DNA from: JAAYEA01 sp012689325
GTDB taxonomy: Bacteria; Chloroflexota; Anaerolineae; JAAYEA01
Reading direction: 5' to 3'
NCBI GenBank assembly: GCA_036841525.1
Contig: DAITVZ010000068.1
Coordinates: forward strand, 1 to 29,216
DNA: 29,216 nt
Shown here: positions 1-7,148 of the stretch, piece by piece
How the letters are laid out: every line of letters begins with the position of its first letter
Position numbering within the stretch: position 1 is the stretch's first letter
Made by a program: the position numbers and the translations under genes
Notes under the pieces: model-generated
Seen by the model: only the letters and a program-made list of their open reading frames with translations
Told to the model about the DNA's origin: nothing
The model's database searches: none

Positions 1-45
1 GGCCCACGCTAACCTATGCCAATTAGTTGGAGCAGATGACACAAG

Positions 46-99
46 GTTTGCCCCTACACCCGGCATTTCAGTGTAGGGGCGAACCCCCGTGTTCGCCCC
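46..99. repeat. dispersed inverted-repeat element, two units
   Basis: Two units of a short repeat family lie here. GTTTGCCCCTACAC (46-59) pairs with GTGTAGGGGCGAAC (71-84) with one G-U type mismatch. GGGGCGAAC (76-84) also pairs perfectly with GTTCGCCCC (91-99). Related copies occur at 1068-1124, 4537-4562 and 7108-7130, always between genes. It could fold as RNA in either of two exclusive hairpins. The rest of 1-173 shows no supported gene. Confidence 0.75.
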
Positions 100-173
100 C
101 GGGGGAGGCACACGCGGGAGGACGATCACAAGGATCGCCCCCACGCCTCCGTTCAATGAGGAGGACCGACATC

Positions 174-1067
174 ATGCCATTCGCCGTGGATCCCAAGGAC
201 CGCCAGGTCCCCACGATTCCACCGCCGGGGCAGCGCATCCGGCTGGTGCTGGATACCGACGCCAAGAACGAGATCGACGACCAGTGGGCCATCGCCCTGG
301 CCATCCTCTCGCCGGAGCGTTTCGCCATCGAGGGGTTCGTGGGCGCCAATTTCGATAACGAGCTCGGCGGCCCAGACGGCGTGGAGCGCTCCGCCCGCGA
401 GATCGAGCTGGTGCTGGAGAAAGCCGGGATGGCCGGGCGCTGGCCGGTCCTCCGCGGCTCCCACCCCATGCGCTACCAGTTCGAGCCCTCCGAATCCGAG
501 GGCGTGGATTTCATCATCGAGCGGGCCCTGGCCGCCACGCCCGAGGACCCGCTCTGGGTGGTGGGCCTCGGCGCCTCCACCGACATGGCCTCCGCCTTTC
601 TCAAGGAGCCGCGCATCCTGGACCGGGTGGTGGTCTTTTGGCACTTTCGCACCCGCTGGCCGGAAAAGTGCTTCAATTTCAACGTCATCGGCGACCTCCG
701 CGCCGCGCGCGCGATCTTTCACTCGCCGCTGCCTTTCGTCCTCTTTGACACGGGGACCTACCTGCGCGTGCCCATGGAGGAATCGGAGCGCCTGGTCCGC
801 CCCCATGGCGAGCTGGGCCGCTACCTGCATGACTATCGCCTCACCTCCGCGTGGTTCCAGGACCCCCGCAAGGGGTTCTATGACCTGGGCGACATCGCCG
901 CGCTGGTGGACCCGAGCCTGGCCTGCTGGGAGGTGACCGATTGCCCGGAGGTCGGTTGGGACCTGGGCTACAAGTTCAAGGGGACCATGGGCCGCATCCT
1001 GCGCTGCTACCACGTGGACCGCGACCGCACCTTCCGGCTGCTGTACGACAGGCTGGCCGCCCTGTAA
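174..1067 (+). CDS. nucleoside hydrolase-like protein
   Basis: This 297-residue protein resembles the inosine-uridine nucleoside hydrolase family, which cleaves the N-glycosidic bond of ribonucleosides to free base and ribose. The N-terminus carries LDTDAKNEIDDQWA (residues 26-39), a variant of the family DTDxGxDD calcium-binding motif with D27, D29, D35 and D36. The C-terminal YDLGDIAALVDP (from residue 236, D237 and D240) fits the late metal-binding aspartate region. An alanine-lysine insertion replaces the usual glycine in the DTD motif, so substrate may differ from classical enzymes. The ATG at 174 is preferred because GAGGAGG (158-164) lies 9 nt upstream; in-frame upstream codons run into repeat DNA. 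No signal peptide is seen, so it is probably cytoplasmic. Its neighbours include a DeoC-like aldolase, compatible with nucleoside or sugar salvage, but they are separated by other genes and repeats. Confidence 0.8.
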   Translation: MPFAVDPKDRQVPTIPPPGQRIRLVLDTDAKNEIDDQWAIALAILSPERFAIEGFVGANFDNELGGPDGVERSAREIELVLEKAGMAGRWPVLRGSHPMRYQFEPSESEGVDFIIERALAATPEDPLWVVGLGASTDMASAFLKEPRILDRVVVFWHFRTRWPEKCFNFNVIGDLRAARAIFHSPLPFVLFDTGTYLRVPMEESERLVRPHGELGRYLHDYRLTSAWFQDPRKGFYDLGDIAALVDPSLACWEVTDCPEVGWDLGYKFKGTMGRILRCYHVDRDRTFRLLYDRLAAL

Positions 1068-1124
1068 GGGCGAACCTCACCTTCGCCCCGGGCCAGCAAG
1101 GCACCACCCAAGGTTTGCCCCTAC
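1068..1124. repeat. dispersed inverted-repeat element, partial pair
   Basis: GGGCGAA (1068-1074) pairs with TTCGCCC (1082-1088). CAAGGTTTGCCCCTAC (1109-1124) is a reverse-orientation copy of the same family seen at 46-99. The first arm starts right at the stop codon of the upstream gene. Confidence 0.65.
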
Positions 1125-1140
1125 GCGCCCTTGCGCCTAT

Positions 1141-1174
1141 ACTGGCTCCTGAACCATCTCGCTCAGGAGCCAGT
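1141..1174 (+). promoter_or_regulatory. perfect 12-bp hairpin covering the RNase H ribosome binding site
   Basis: ACTGGCTCCTGA (1141-1152) and TCAGGAGCCAGT (1163-1174) are exact reverse complements with a 10-nt loop. The only good Shine-Dalgarno sequence for the next gene, AGGAG (1165-1169), is inside the 3' arm. The fold would hide the ribosome binding site, or it may be a terminator for the upstream gene; the U-tract after it is weak. Structure is seen in the sequence; the regulatory role is inferred. Confidence 0.6.
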
Positions 1175-1178
1175 TCCT

Positions 1179-2066
1179 TTGCCGCACGACGACCTGCCCA
1201 GCGCCATCATCTATACCGACGGGGGCTGCAACCCCAACCCCGGCCCCGGCGGGTGGGCCGCTATCCTGCGCCTGCCCGACGCCGACCGCGAGCTCTCCGG
1301 CAGCGAGGCCGAGGCCACCAACAACCGCATGGAGCTGCGCGCCGCGCTGGAGGCCCTCCGCGCCCTCCCCTGCTCGCACCGCGTCGAGCTCTATACCGAC
1401 TCGCGCTACCTGCAGCGCGGCGTCACCGAGTGGCTGCCCGGCTGGATCGCCAACCGCTTCCGGGTCCAGGACCGGGAGATCAAGAACCGCGACCTCTGGG
1501 AGCCGCTGGCCCGCGAGTTGGAGCGCCACCAGGTCGCCTGGCGCTGGACCAAGGGACACGCCGGGGATCCCTGGAACGAGCGCGCCGACCAGTTGGCTCG
1601 CGCCGCCATCCCGGCCAAGTCGCTGCCCCTGGACGACAAGAACGCGGTGCACGTGCTGACCGCGGCGGCCTACCTGGGGCGCGCGCGGAAGGGCGGCTGG
1701 GGCGTGATCCTCAGCTACCGCACGCACCGCAAGAGCCTCAGCGGCGCGGAGAAGGCGACCTCGGCCAACCGCATGCACCTCCGCGCCGCCATCGAGGGGC
1801 TGCGGGCCATCCAGCGCCCGCTCCCAATCCACATTTACACCGCGTCGGATTACCTGATCAACGGCGCCATCACCTGGGTCAAGGGCTGGGCGGCCAACGG
1901 CTGGGTCACCAAGGACGGCAAGGACGTCAGCAACCGCGACCTGTGGGAAGAGCTGGCCGCGCTGGACGCCCGGCTCAAGCCCGCCTGGCACGTCGTCTCC
2001 AGCGAGTCCATGCCCGAGCCGATGGTCGAGGCCAAGCGCATCGCCACCGAAGCGGCCAAGGCTTAG
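1179..2066 (+). CDS. tandem ribonuclease H protein, second domain degenerate
   Basis: A 295-residue protein with two RNase HI-type folds in a row. RNase HI cleaves the RNA strand of RNA-DNA hybrids using two metals. The first domain (about residues 8-145) has the complete set: IYTDGGCNPNPGPGGW with D14, NNRMELRAA with E52, LYTDSRYL with D74, and TKGHAGDPWNERAD with H127 and D137. The second (about 155-290) aligns over its whole length (KGGWGV, ANRMHLRAA, IYTASDYL, NRDLWEEL) but has A, H, A and K at the four acidic positions, so it should be catalytically dead. The TTG at 1179 is chosen because AGGAG lies 9 nt upstream; an in-frame TTG at 1131 overlaps repeat DNA and has no binding site. The dead copy may have become a nucleic-acid-binding or structural domain. 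Confidence 0.85.
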   Translation: MPHDDLPSAIIYTDGGCNPNPGPGGWAAILRLPDADRELSGSEAEATNNRMELRAALEALRALPCSHRVELYTDSRYLQRGVTEWLPGWIANRFRVQDREIKNRDLWEPLARELERHQVAWRWTKGHAGDPWNERADQLARAAIPAKSLPLDDKNAVHVLTAAAYLGRARKGGWGVILSYRTHRKSLSGAEKATSANRMHLRAAIEGLRAIQRPLPIHIYTASDYLINGAITWVKGWAANGWVTKDGKDVSNRDLWEELAALDARLKPAWHVVSSESMPEPMVEAKRIATEAAKA

Positions 2067-2087
2067 GAGATGGGACGCAGAATATCC

Positions 2088-2162
2088 ACCACGAAACACA
2101 CCAAATACACGAAATATGAACTGGCCTCTGCCTTTTTTCGTGTGGTTCGTGTATTTCGTGGT
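2088..2162. repeat. imperfect inverted repeat (CACGAA-type dispersed element)
   Basis: The 28-nt arms at 2088-2115 and 2135-2162 are reverse complements with about five mismatches; the core is CCACGAAAYACAC/GTGTATTTCGTGG. A T-run (2133-2138) precedes the right arm. It fills most of the gap between RNase H and sulfatase genes and could fold as a terminator-like stem. Such AT-rich pieces stand out in this GC-rich DNA and look like a dispersed repeat. Confidence 0.65.
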
Positions 2163-2256
2163 TCCAGCTCCCGGTTTGTACAGTGCGGCCATCCAGGCGA
2201 TCTGAGGGATCCGCGTCCCGTCTCTTGATCGGCGCCGCCCGAGGAAAGGAGTCTTT

Positions 2257-3726
2257 ATGCCCGGCCGAGATACCACCCACCCGAACATCCTCTTTGTCCT
2301 GAGCGACGACCAGGGCTATTGGGCCATGGGCTGCGCCGGCAACGCCGAGCTGCGCACCCCCCACCTCGACCGCCTGGCTCGCACGGGCATCCGGCTGGAC
2401 AACCTCTACTGCGCCTCGCCGGTCTGCTCGCCCGCCCGCGCCTCGCTGCTGACGGGCCGCATCCCCTCCCAGCACGGCGTCCACGACTGGCTGCGCGCGG
2501 GCAATTCGCCCGCCGAGCCGGACAAGGGCGGCCGCCTCACCGAGTACCTGCGCGGCATGACCGGCTACACCGACATCCTCGCGGCGCAGGGGTGGACCTG
2601 CGGCTTTTCCGGCAAGTGGCACCTAGGCGATTGCCCGCACCCGCAGAAAGGCTTTTCCTTTTGGGACGTCCACGCCCGCGGCGGCGGCCCCTACTATAAC
2701 GCGCCGATGATCCGCAACGGCCAAGAGGTCGCCGTCCCCGGCTATGTCACCGACGTCATCACCGACAACGCCCTGCGCTTCCTGGAGTCGCAGCGCGACG
2801 CCGAGAACCCCTTTTACCTGGGCGTCCACTACACCGCGCCGCACAGCCCCTGGGACCGCGCCAACCACCCCGCCGACCTCTACGCCAGCTATTATGACCA
2901 CTGCCCCTTCGCCTCCACCCCCGTGGAGCCGCGCCACCCCTGGCAGATCAACTCGGCGCCGCAGGGGAGCGACCCTGAGGCCCGCCGGGCGATCCTCAGC
3001 GGCTATTTCGCCGCCGTCACCGCCATGGACGCCAACATCGGGCGGCTGCTGGACTGGCTGGAGGCGCAGGGCCTGCGCGAGAACACGCTGGTCTTTTTCA
3101 CCGCCGACAATGGCATGAACATGGGGCACCACGGCATCTATGGCAAGGGCAACGGGACCTTCCCGCAAAACATGTACGAGACCTCCGTCAAGGTCCCCGG
3201 GCTCCTCTCCCGCCCCGGCCACCTGCCCCAGGGCGTCGTGACGAGCGAGATGGTCAGCCACTATGACGTCATGCCGACCCTGCTGGACTATCTCGGCCTG
3301 CCCCACCCGGAGGCCGAGCGCCTCCCCGGGCGCAGCGTCGCCCACCTGCTGCGCGGCGAGCCCGGGCCGGAGCGCGACGCCGTGGTGATCTATGACGAGT
3401 ACGGCCCCGTGCGCATGATCCGCACGCGGGAGTGGAAATACGTCCACCGCTACCCCTACGGCCCCCACGAGCTGTGGGACCTGGCCAACGACCCCGGCGA
3501 GACGCGCAACCTCATCGACGACCCCGCCTACGCCCGCCGCGTCGAGGAGCTAAAAGGCGAGCTGGAGGCCTGGTTCGTCCGTTATGTCGATCCCATGCTG
3601 GACGGGACCAAGGAGCCGGTGACCGGCAAGGGGCAGCTCGGCCTGGCCGGCCCCGCGGGCCAGGGGGAGCGCAACTTTGCCGGCGATTGGTGGTACCTGG
3701 GCACAGGCGCGCGCAAGGCGGATTGA
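2257..3726 (+). CDS. arylsulfatase-family sulfatase (Cys type)
   Basis: A 489-residue sulfatase, hydrolysing sulfate esters from a glycan or other organic sulfate. NILFVLSDDQGYWAMG near the start gives the metal ligands D17 and D18. CSPARASLLTGR starts at C57, the cysteine converted to formylglycine in this family, so a formylglycine-generating enzyme must exist elsewhere; none is in this window. FSGKWHLG (near 120) and TADNGMNMGHHG (D284, N285) are the other usual active-site segments. Length is typical. No clear signal peptide is seen, so it may act in the cytoplasm on imported substrate, unless a leader is missed. The ATG at 2257 follows AAAGGAG at a good distance. A second, more divergent sulfatase lies at 14310-15683. 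The sulfated substrate is unknown. Confidence 0.9.
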   Translation: MPGRDTTHPNILFVLSDDQGYWAMGCAGNAELRTPHLDRLARTGIRLDNLYCASPVCSPARASLLTGRIPSQHGVHDWLRAGNSPAEPDKGGRLTEYLRGMTGYTDILAAQGWTCGFSGKWHLGDCPHPQKGFSFWDVHARGGGPYYNAPMIRNGQEVAVPGYVTDVITDNALRFLESQRDAENPFYLGVHYTAPHSPWDRANHPADLYASYYDHCPFASTPVEPRHPWQINSAPQGSDPEARRAILSGYFAAVTAMDANIGRLLDWLEAQGLRENTLVFFTADNGMNMGHHGIYGKGNGTFPQNMYETSVKVPGLLSRPGHLPQGVVTSEMVSHYDVMPTLLDYLGLPHPEAERLPGRSVAHLLRGEPGPERDAVVIYDEYGPVRMIRTREWKYVHRYPYGPHELWDLANDPGETRNLIDDPAYARRVEELKGELEAWFVRYVDPMLDGTKEPVTGKGQLGLAGPAGQGERNFAGDWWYLGTGARKAD

Positions 3727-3736
3727 CTCGCGCTCT

Positions 3737-3769
3737 AGACCTCCGAGGTCTGGCAGACCTCGGAGGTCT
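3737..3769. repeat. perfect 15-bp inverted repeat
   Basis: AGACCTCCGAGGTCT (3737-3751) and AGACCTCGGAGGTCT (3755-3769) are exact reverse complements with a 3-nt loop, and each arm is itself almost palindromic. It sits 10 bp after the sulfatase stop, so it may end transcription, although no U-tract follows. It also has the look of a dispersed repeat. Confidence 0.7.
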
Positions 3770-3773
3770 CGGC

Positions 3774-3810
3774 TGATCTGTGTGCATCTGCAAAATCTGC
3801 GTACCATTCC
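3774..3810 (+). repeat. leader repeat (TGATCYGTG...CTGCGTNCCA) before deoC
   Basis: A short AT-richer stretch beginning TGATCTGTGTGCATCTG and ending CTGCGTACCATTCC runs straight into GGAGGAG (3811-3817), the ribosome binding site of the next gene. Related stretches occupy the same place before the genes at 15956 and 20788. A shorter relative may lie at 2201-2220 before the first sulfatase. Confidence 0.6.
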
Positions 3811-3824
3811 GGAGGAGACAACAC

Positions 3825-4520
3825 ATGTACGGCATCACCAACGATGAGATCGCCAAGCTCGTGTCCGCCGTGGACTATTCGGAGGTCCTCACCATCACGG
3901 CCGGCGCCGCCGAGGCCCGCGCCGCCTGCGCCGACGCCAAACGCTTCGGCTTTCGCGCCGTGGTGGCCTTTCCCCAGTACCTCGGCGTGCTGGTGGACGA
4001 GCTGCGGGGCTCCGGCGTGCGCGCCCAAATCCCCGTGGGCTTTCCCTGCGGCGGGCAGACGACCCTGGTCAAGTGCGCGGAGGCCGAGGAGGGGCTCCAG
4101 CGCGGCGCCACCGACCTGGACATGGTGATGAACCTCTCGGCCTTCAAGGCCGGCGACTACCAGCGCGTCGCCGAGGACATCGCCGCCGTGCGGAAGGTGG
4201 CCCGGCCCTACGGCGTCCCCTTCAAGGTCATCATCGAGATCGGCATCCTGACCGACGCCGAGATCGTCACGGTTGCCAAGCTGGTAAAAGATAGCGGCGC
4301 GGATTTCGTCAAGACCTGCACCGGCTTTGGGCCGGGCCGCGCCACCGTCCGCGCCATCGGCCTCATCCGCGAGGCCGTGGGAGAGGGGATGGGCATCAAG
4401 GCCTCGGGCGGCGTCGCCTCGCTGGAGGACGGCATCGCCTTCATGCGCGCCGGGGCCACGGTGGTGGCGCTGCGGCACATGCTGGTGGAACAATTGGACG
4501 CCATCGGCTGGAAGCGGTAG
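3825..4520 (+). CDS. deoC: deoxyribose-phosphate aldolase-like protein (DeoC family)
   Basis: A 231-residue class I aldolase of the DeoC family. The classical reaction splits 2-deoxyribose 5-phosphate to acetaldehyde and glyceraldehyde 3-phosphate. Visible signatures: ATDLDMVMNLSA with D97 and D99; FKVIIEIGILTD; FVKTCTGFGPG with the Schiff-base lysine K163; and GIKASGGV with K192, matching the second lysine. The C-terminal phosphate-binding segment, normally R-[IF]-G-[AT]-S, reads GATVVALRHMLVE here, so the phosphate site looks altered and the natural substrate may not be deoxyribose phosphate. ATG 3825 has GGAGGAG 7 nt upstream. It is cytoplasmic by lack of any signal. It sits between a sulfatase and a membrane protein; a nucleoside hydrolase-like gene lies 2.8 kb upstream. 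Family assignment is firm; the gene symbol is by family only. Confidence 0.85.
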   Translation: MYGITNDEIAKLVSAVDYSEVLTITAGAAEARAACADAKRFGFRAVVAFPQYLGVLVDELRGSGVRAQIPVGFPCGGQTTLVKCAEAEEGLQRGATDLDMVMNLSAFKAGDYQRVAEDIAAVRKVARPYGVPFKVIIEIGILTDAEIVTVAKLVKDSGADFVKTCTGFGPGRATVRAIGLIREAVGEGMGIKASGGVASLEDGIAFMRAGATVVALRHMLVEQLDAIGWKR

Positions 4521-4536
4521 AATAGGGAGGAATGTT

Positions 4537-4562
4537 GTAGGGGCAGACCTTGTGTTTGCCCT
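4537..4562 (+). repeat. dispersed repeat copy (GTAGGGGC type)
   Basis: GTAGGGGCAGACCTTGTG followed by TTTGCCCT is a plus-orientation copy of the family at 46-99. It fills nearly all of the 66-bp gap between the aldolase stop and the next start. Confidence 0.65.
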
Positions 4563-4586
4563 CTTGAGCAGCAAGCGGAGAGCTAC

Positions 4587-5651
4587 ATGGCACCTAACGT
4601 GACCCCAGAAACCCAAACGGGAGGTGTTCAGCCCACGCATGTAGGAGGTAGGCCTGACCTACCAGGCGAGCCGCCGCGACAGCAAGGAAAGACTTTCCGC
4701 ACGCGGCTCCTCGTGCGTCTGGGTGGGCTTACGGAGGTGGCCTTCTTCCTGCCACTGGTAGTTCTACTGGCCTGCATAGTCATACGCAAGGGCACCCTGG
4801 GCACATGGATAGCCTGTGCCATCTTTGCCGCCATGGTTGTCGCCATCTCACGCGATGTTGTCCACGACTGGCGCGACCGCATCGACATTGACGAGCAAGG
4901 GCTGCAAGTGAGGATCAGGGGATCGGAAGGCTATATGGCCTGGGCAAACGTGATTTACACTTCCCTGTCGGAGGACCCAGACCACCGATGGGCATTGTTG
5001 CTAGATTCCGCCGAGGGGCGACTGACGCTTCCGGTAGAGCGGTTCGATCGTCGCGCCGTGTGGGACATCGTGCGGGCCAACGTCCAGCCCAGTGCGCTCG
5101 ACATCCAGACCCACAGGAATCGCCCCGAGGTCCAAGCCTGGCTCCAATCGGCTCATGAGCAGGTGACAAGCCTGACAGAGCCTCTGGTCACTCGGGATGC
5201 GCCATTCCTTACCATTGTGATGTGGCTCTTCATGGTCTTGTGGGTAGGTGCTGCCATCGCCTCGGTGTGGCTATGGAGCAATCCTTGGGCACTCGTCATC
5301 TTCGCGCCGCTTGCTATCCTGTTCGCGGTCCAGGTGTTAAGTCTTGGGAAGATCGAGTGGACTAGCGAAGCCGTCGTGCGTATCGAGCCGATCGGCATAT
5401 ATGAGATCAGATGGGATGAGATCGAACGCATCGAGGCTACTTACGATTTCTCGGCCCTCTGCCTGATCGGCCATGGTAAGGTCCTTGCGCTGCTTGGATC
5501 CGGTTACTGGTCGGGCAAGGATGCGTCCAGGGCCAGAGAGTTGGTCGGCTTGCAGATCGCACTGTACCAGATTCCGGTGCACTACAGCGCCGGGGCGCTA
5601 TTTCGGTTCTCCAAGGGCACACGTGTGCTCCGACCCACGCGAAAGCACTAG
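4587..5651 (+). CDS. membrane protein with two membrane-pair/PH-like units, function unknown
   Basis: A 354-residue protein I cannot assign to a named function. The first 35 residues are polar and Pro/Gly-rich. Two hydrophobic segments follow (about 51-67 and 72-90), then a soluble part (about 95-190, IDIDEQGLQVRIRG start). Two more membrane segments (about 205-230 and 233-252) precede a second soluble part (about 257-345) starting IEWTSEAVVRIEPIGIYEIR. The soluble parts look like bacterial PH-type beta domains (strand-rich, opening with a residue pair such as DEQGL/SEAVV and W-centred turns); this is fold recognition by eye. Codon use is visibly less G/C-biased than in the flanking genes, which hints at transfer or relaxed selection. 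The start ATG has only a modest GGAGAG ribosome site. The gene lies in line with the aldolase and amidohydrolase, but no functional link is evident. Confidence 0.65.
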   Translation: MAPNVTPETQTGGVQPTHVGGRPDLPGEPPRQQGKTFRTRLLVRLGGLTEVAFFLPLVVLLACIVIRKGTLGTWIACAIFAAMVVAISRDVVHDWRDRIDIDEQGLQVRIRGSEGYMAWANVIYTSLSEDPDHRWALLLDSAEGRLTLPVERFDRRAVWDIVRANVQPSALDIQTHRNRPEVQAWLQSAHEQVTSLTEPLVTRDAPFLTIVMWLFMVLWVGAAIASVWLWSNPWALVIFAPLAILFAVQVLSLGKIEWTSEAVVRIEPIGIYEIRWDEIERIEATYDFSALCLIGHGKVLALLGSGYWSGKDASRARELVGLQIALYQIPVHYSAGALFRFSKGTRVLRPTRKH

Positions 5652-5681
5652 CAGGTCAAGTCCAGACACAAGGAGACCTTC

Positions 5682-6548
5682 ATGATCGACATCCACGCCC
5701 ATTTCGGCAACCTCTGCCGCGAGCGCTACCCCGCCCGCCCGCCGCTGTCGCCCCATCAGCTGGTGGACCGCATGAACCGCGAGGGGCTGGACATCGCCGT
5801 GCTGCTGCCGCTGGAGAGCCCCGAGGGGAGCTGGGGCTACCTGCTCACCGAGGAGGTCGTCCAGGCGCGCAACCTCTACCCCGAGCGTTTCATCGCCTTC
5901 TGCTGCGTGGACCCGCGCTATCCCCTGGCCGGGCAGTTCATCGACTATTACGTGACAAACCACGACTGCCGCGGCTTTGGCGAGCACGTCAACGGCCTGG
6001 CCTTCGACGACCCGCTGAACCTGGCGCTCTATGCCAAATGCGAGGAGCACGGCCTGCCGCTGGTGTTCGAGATCAGCAAGACGCAGTATTGCCACGACGA
6101 CGCGGGGCTCCCCCGCCTGGAGCGCTGCCTGCGCGAGTTCCCCCACGTGCAATGGTGCGGCCACGGCCCCGGCTTTTGGGCCGCCATCTCGGGCGACGAC
6201 GACGGCAAGCCCGGCTATCCCAAGGGCAAGGTGACTCCCGGAGGGGCCATCGACCGCCTCATGGAGCGTTATGACAACCTCTGGCTCGACCTCTCCGCCG
6301 GATCGGGCTATAACGCCATGACCCGCGACCCCGATTTCACCTATGGGTTCGTGCTGCGCCACTGGCGCAAGATGCTCTTGGGGACCGACATCGTCAGCGT
6401 CAACGACCGGCTGCGCATCCTGCCCTGGCTGCGCGAGATGCCCGTCAGCGACCAGATTCGCGCCGCCATCGGCGACGGCAACGCCCGGCGGCTGCTGCGG
6501 ATTCGCCCCGACTCGACCGAGCCGCTGGCCAGCGCGCACCAGGCGTAG
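5682..6548 (+). CDS. amidohydrolase-family metal-dependent hydrolase
   Basis: A 288-residue protein of the amidohydrolase-2 (TIM-barrel) family. These enzymes hydrolyse or decarboxylate small carboxylates and amides with a bound zinc or similar metal. MIDIHAHFG at the start gives the HxH metal motif (H5, H7). WCGHGPGFW supplies the strand-5/6 histidine H161, and LLGTDIVS the conserved aspartate D236 of strand 8. DAAIGDGNARRLL near the end resembles the family closing segment NARRLL. ATG 5682 follows AAGGAG with 6 nt spacing. It has no signal peptide and should be cytoplasmic. The next gene begins 5 bp after its stop, so the two were probably cotranscribed. The substrate cannot be read from the sequence; the nearby sulfatase and aldolase hint at sugar-derived acids or lactones. 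Confidence 0.8.
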   Translation: MIDIHAHFGNLCRERYPARPPLSPHQLVDRMNREGLDIAVLLPLESPEGSWGYLLTEEVVQARNLYPERFIAFCCVDPRYPLAGQFIDYYVTNHDCRGFGEHVNGLAFDDPLNLALYAKCEEHGLPLVFEISKTQYCHDDAGLPRLERCLREFPHVQWCGHGPGFWAAISGDDDGKPGYPKGKVTPGGAIDRLMERYDNLWLDLSAGSGYNAMTRDPDFTYGFVLRHWRKMLLGTDIVSVNDRLRILPWLREMPVSDQIRAAIGDGNARRLLRIRPDSTEPLASAHQA

Positions 6549-6553
6549 GCGCC

Positions 6554-7108
6554 GTGCACCCGATCCTGGGCAAGCTTCAGGGCGGCGATCGCCGCTCCAT
6601 CGGCCGCTCGGACGAGGTGGTCGCCCAGGTGCTGGCCGATCCGGCCCTCTTGGCGCCGCTGGCCGAGGGGCTCCTGGCCGACGACCCTCTGGTGCGCATG
6701 CGCGCCGCCGATGCCCTGGAAAAGGTCACCGCCCAGCATCCCGACTGGCTGCAAGCCCACTAAGCCCTGCTGCTGGGCGAGGCAGCCCGCCTGGACCAGC
6801 AAGAGGTGCGCTGGCATGTGGCGCAGATGCTCCCGCGCCTGGAGCTGAGCGCCGGCGAGCGCGCGAGGGCCGTCGCCATCCTCCGCGCCGACCTGGACCA
6901 CGAGAGCCGCATCGTGCGGGCCTTTGCCCTGCAGGCGCTCTCCGAGCTCGCCGACCGCGACCCCGCGCAGCGGCAAGAGGTGCTGGCGCTGCTGGAGGAG
7001 CTGTCCGTGACCGGCTGCCCCGCCGTGCGCAGCCGCGCGCGCAAGCTGCTGGCCGAAGCGAAACGCAGACAACAAAAAGGCGCCGGAGCGAATCCGGCGC
7101 CTGGCTAG
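6554..7108 (+). pseudogene. HEAT-repeat protein interrupted by an in-frame TAA
   Basis: A GTG-started reading frame (GTG 6554) encodes 69 residues and stops at TAA 6761-6763, but the same frame continues open to 7108. The part after the stop reads ALLLGEAARLDQQEVRWHVA and onward with helical, Leu/Ala-rich HEAT-like repeats (for example RIVRAFALQALSEL), continuous in style with the part before it (DPLVRMRAADALEKV). A one-base change of a lysine or glutamine codon would explain the TAA. The full frame would give 184 residues. HEAT proteins of this size are helical scaffolds for protein contacts. Either this is a fresh pseudogene, a sequencing or strain-variant error, or the downstream part restarts at ATG 6806. 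The last residues, KGAGANPAPG, are encoded by a terminator hairpin of the opposite strand. Confidence 0.75.
7074..7101 (-). terminator. rho-independent terminator of the META-domain gene
   Basis: Read on the minus strand, GGCGCCGGA-TTCGC-TCCGGCGCC is a perfect 9-bp stem with a 5-nt loop, followed by TTTTTGTT. It lies about 48 bp past the stop at 7149 and overlaps the 3' end of the convergent HEAT frame. Confidence 0.85.
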
Positions 7109-7130
7109 GGGCGAACCTAGTGTTCGCCCC
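7108..7130 (+). repeat. dispersed repeat copy (GGGGCGAAC type)
   Basis: GGGGCGAAC (7108-7116) and GTTCGCCCC (7122-7130) form a perfect 9-bp inverted repeat with a 5-nt loop, the same family as 46-99. It lies between the convergent HEAT and META genes. Confidence 0.7.
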
Positions 7131-7148
7131 GATCTGTTCTCGACTCGC

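Noticed and set aside
941..2119. A long plus-strand frame overlapping the nucleoside hydrolase-like and RNase H genes
   Set aside because: Arg/Pro/Ala-rich shadow of the RNase H gene; no ribosome site or domain.
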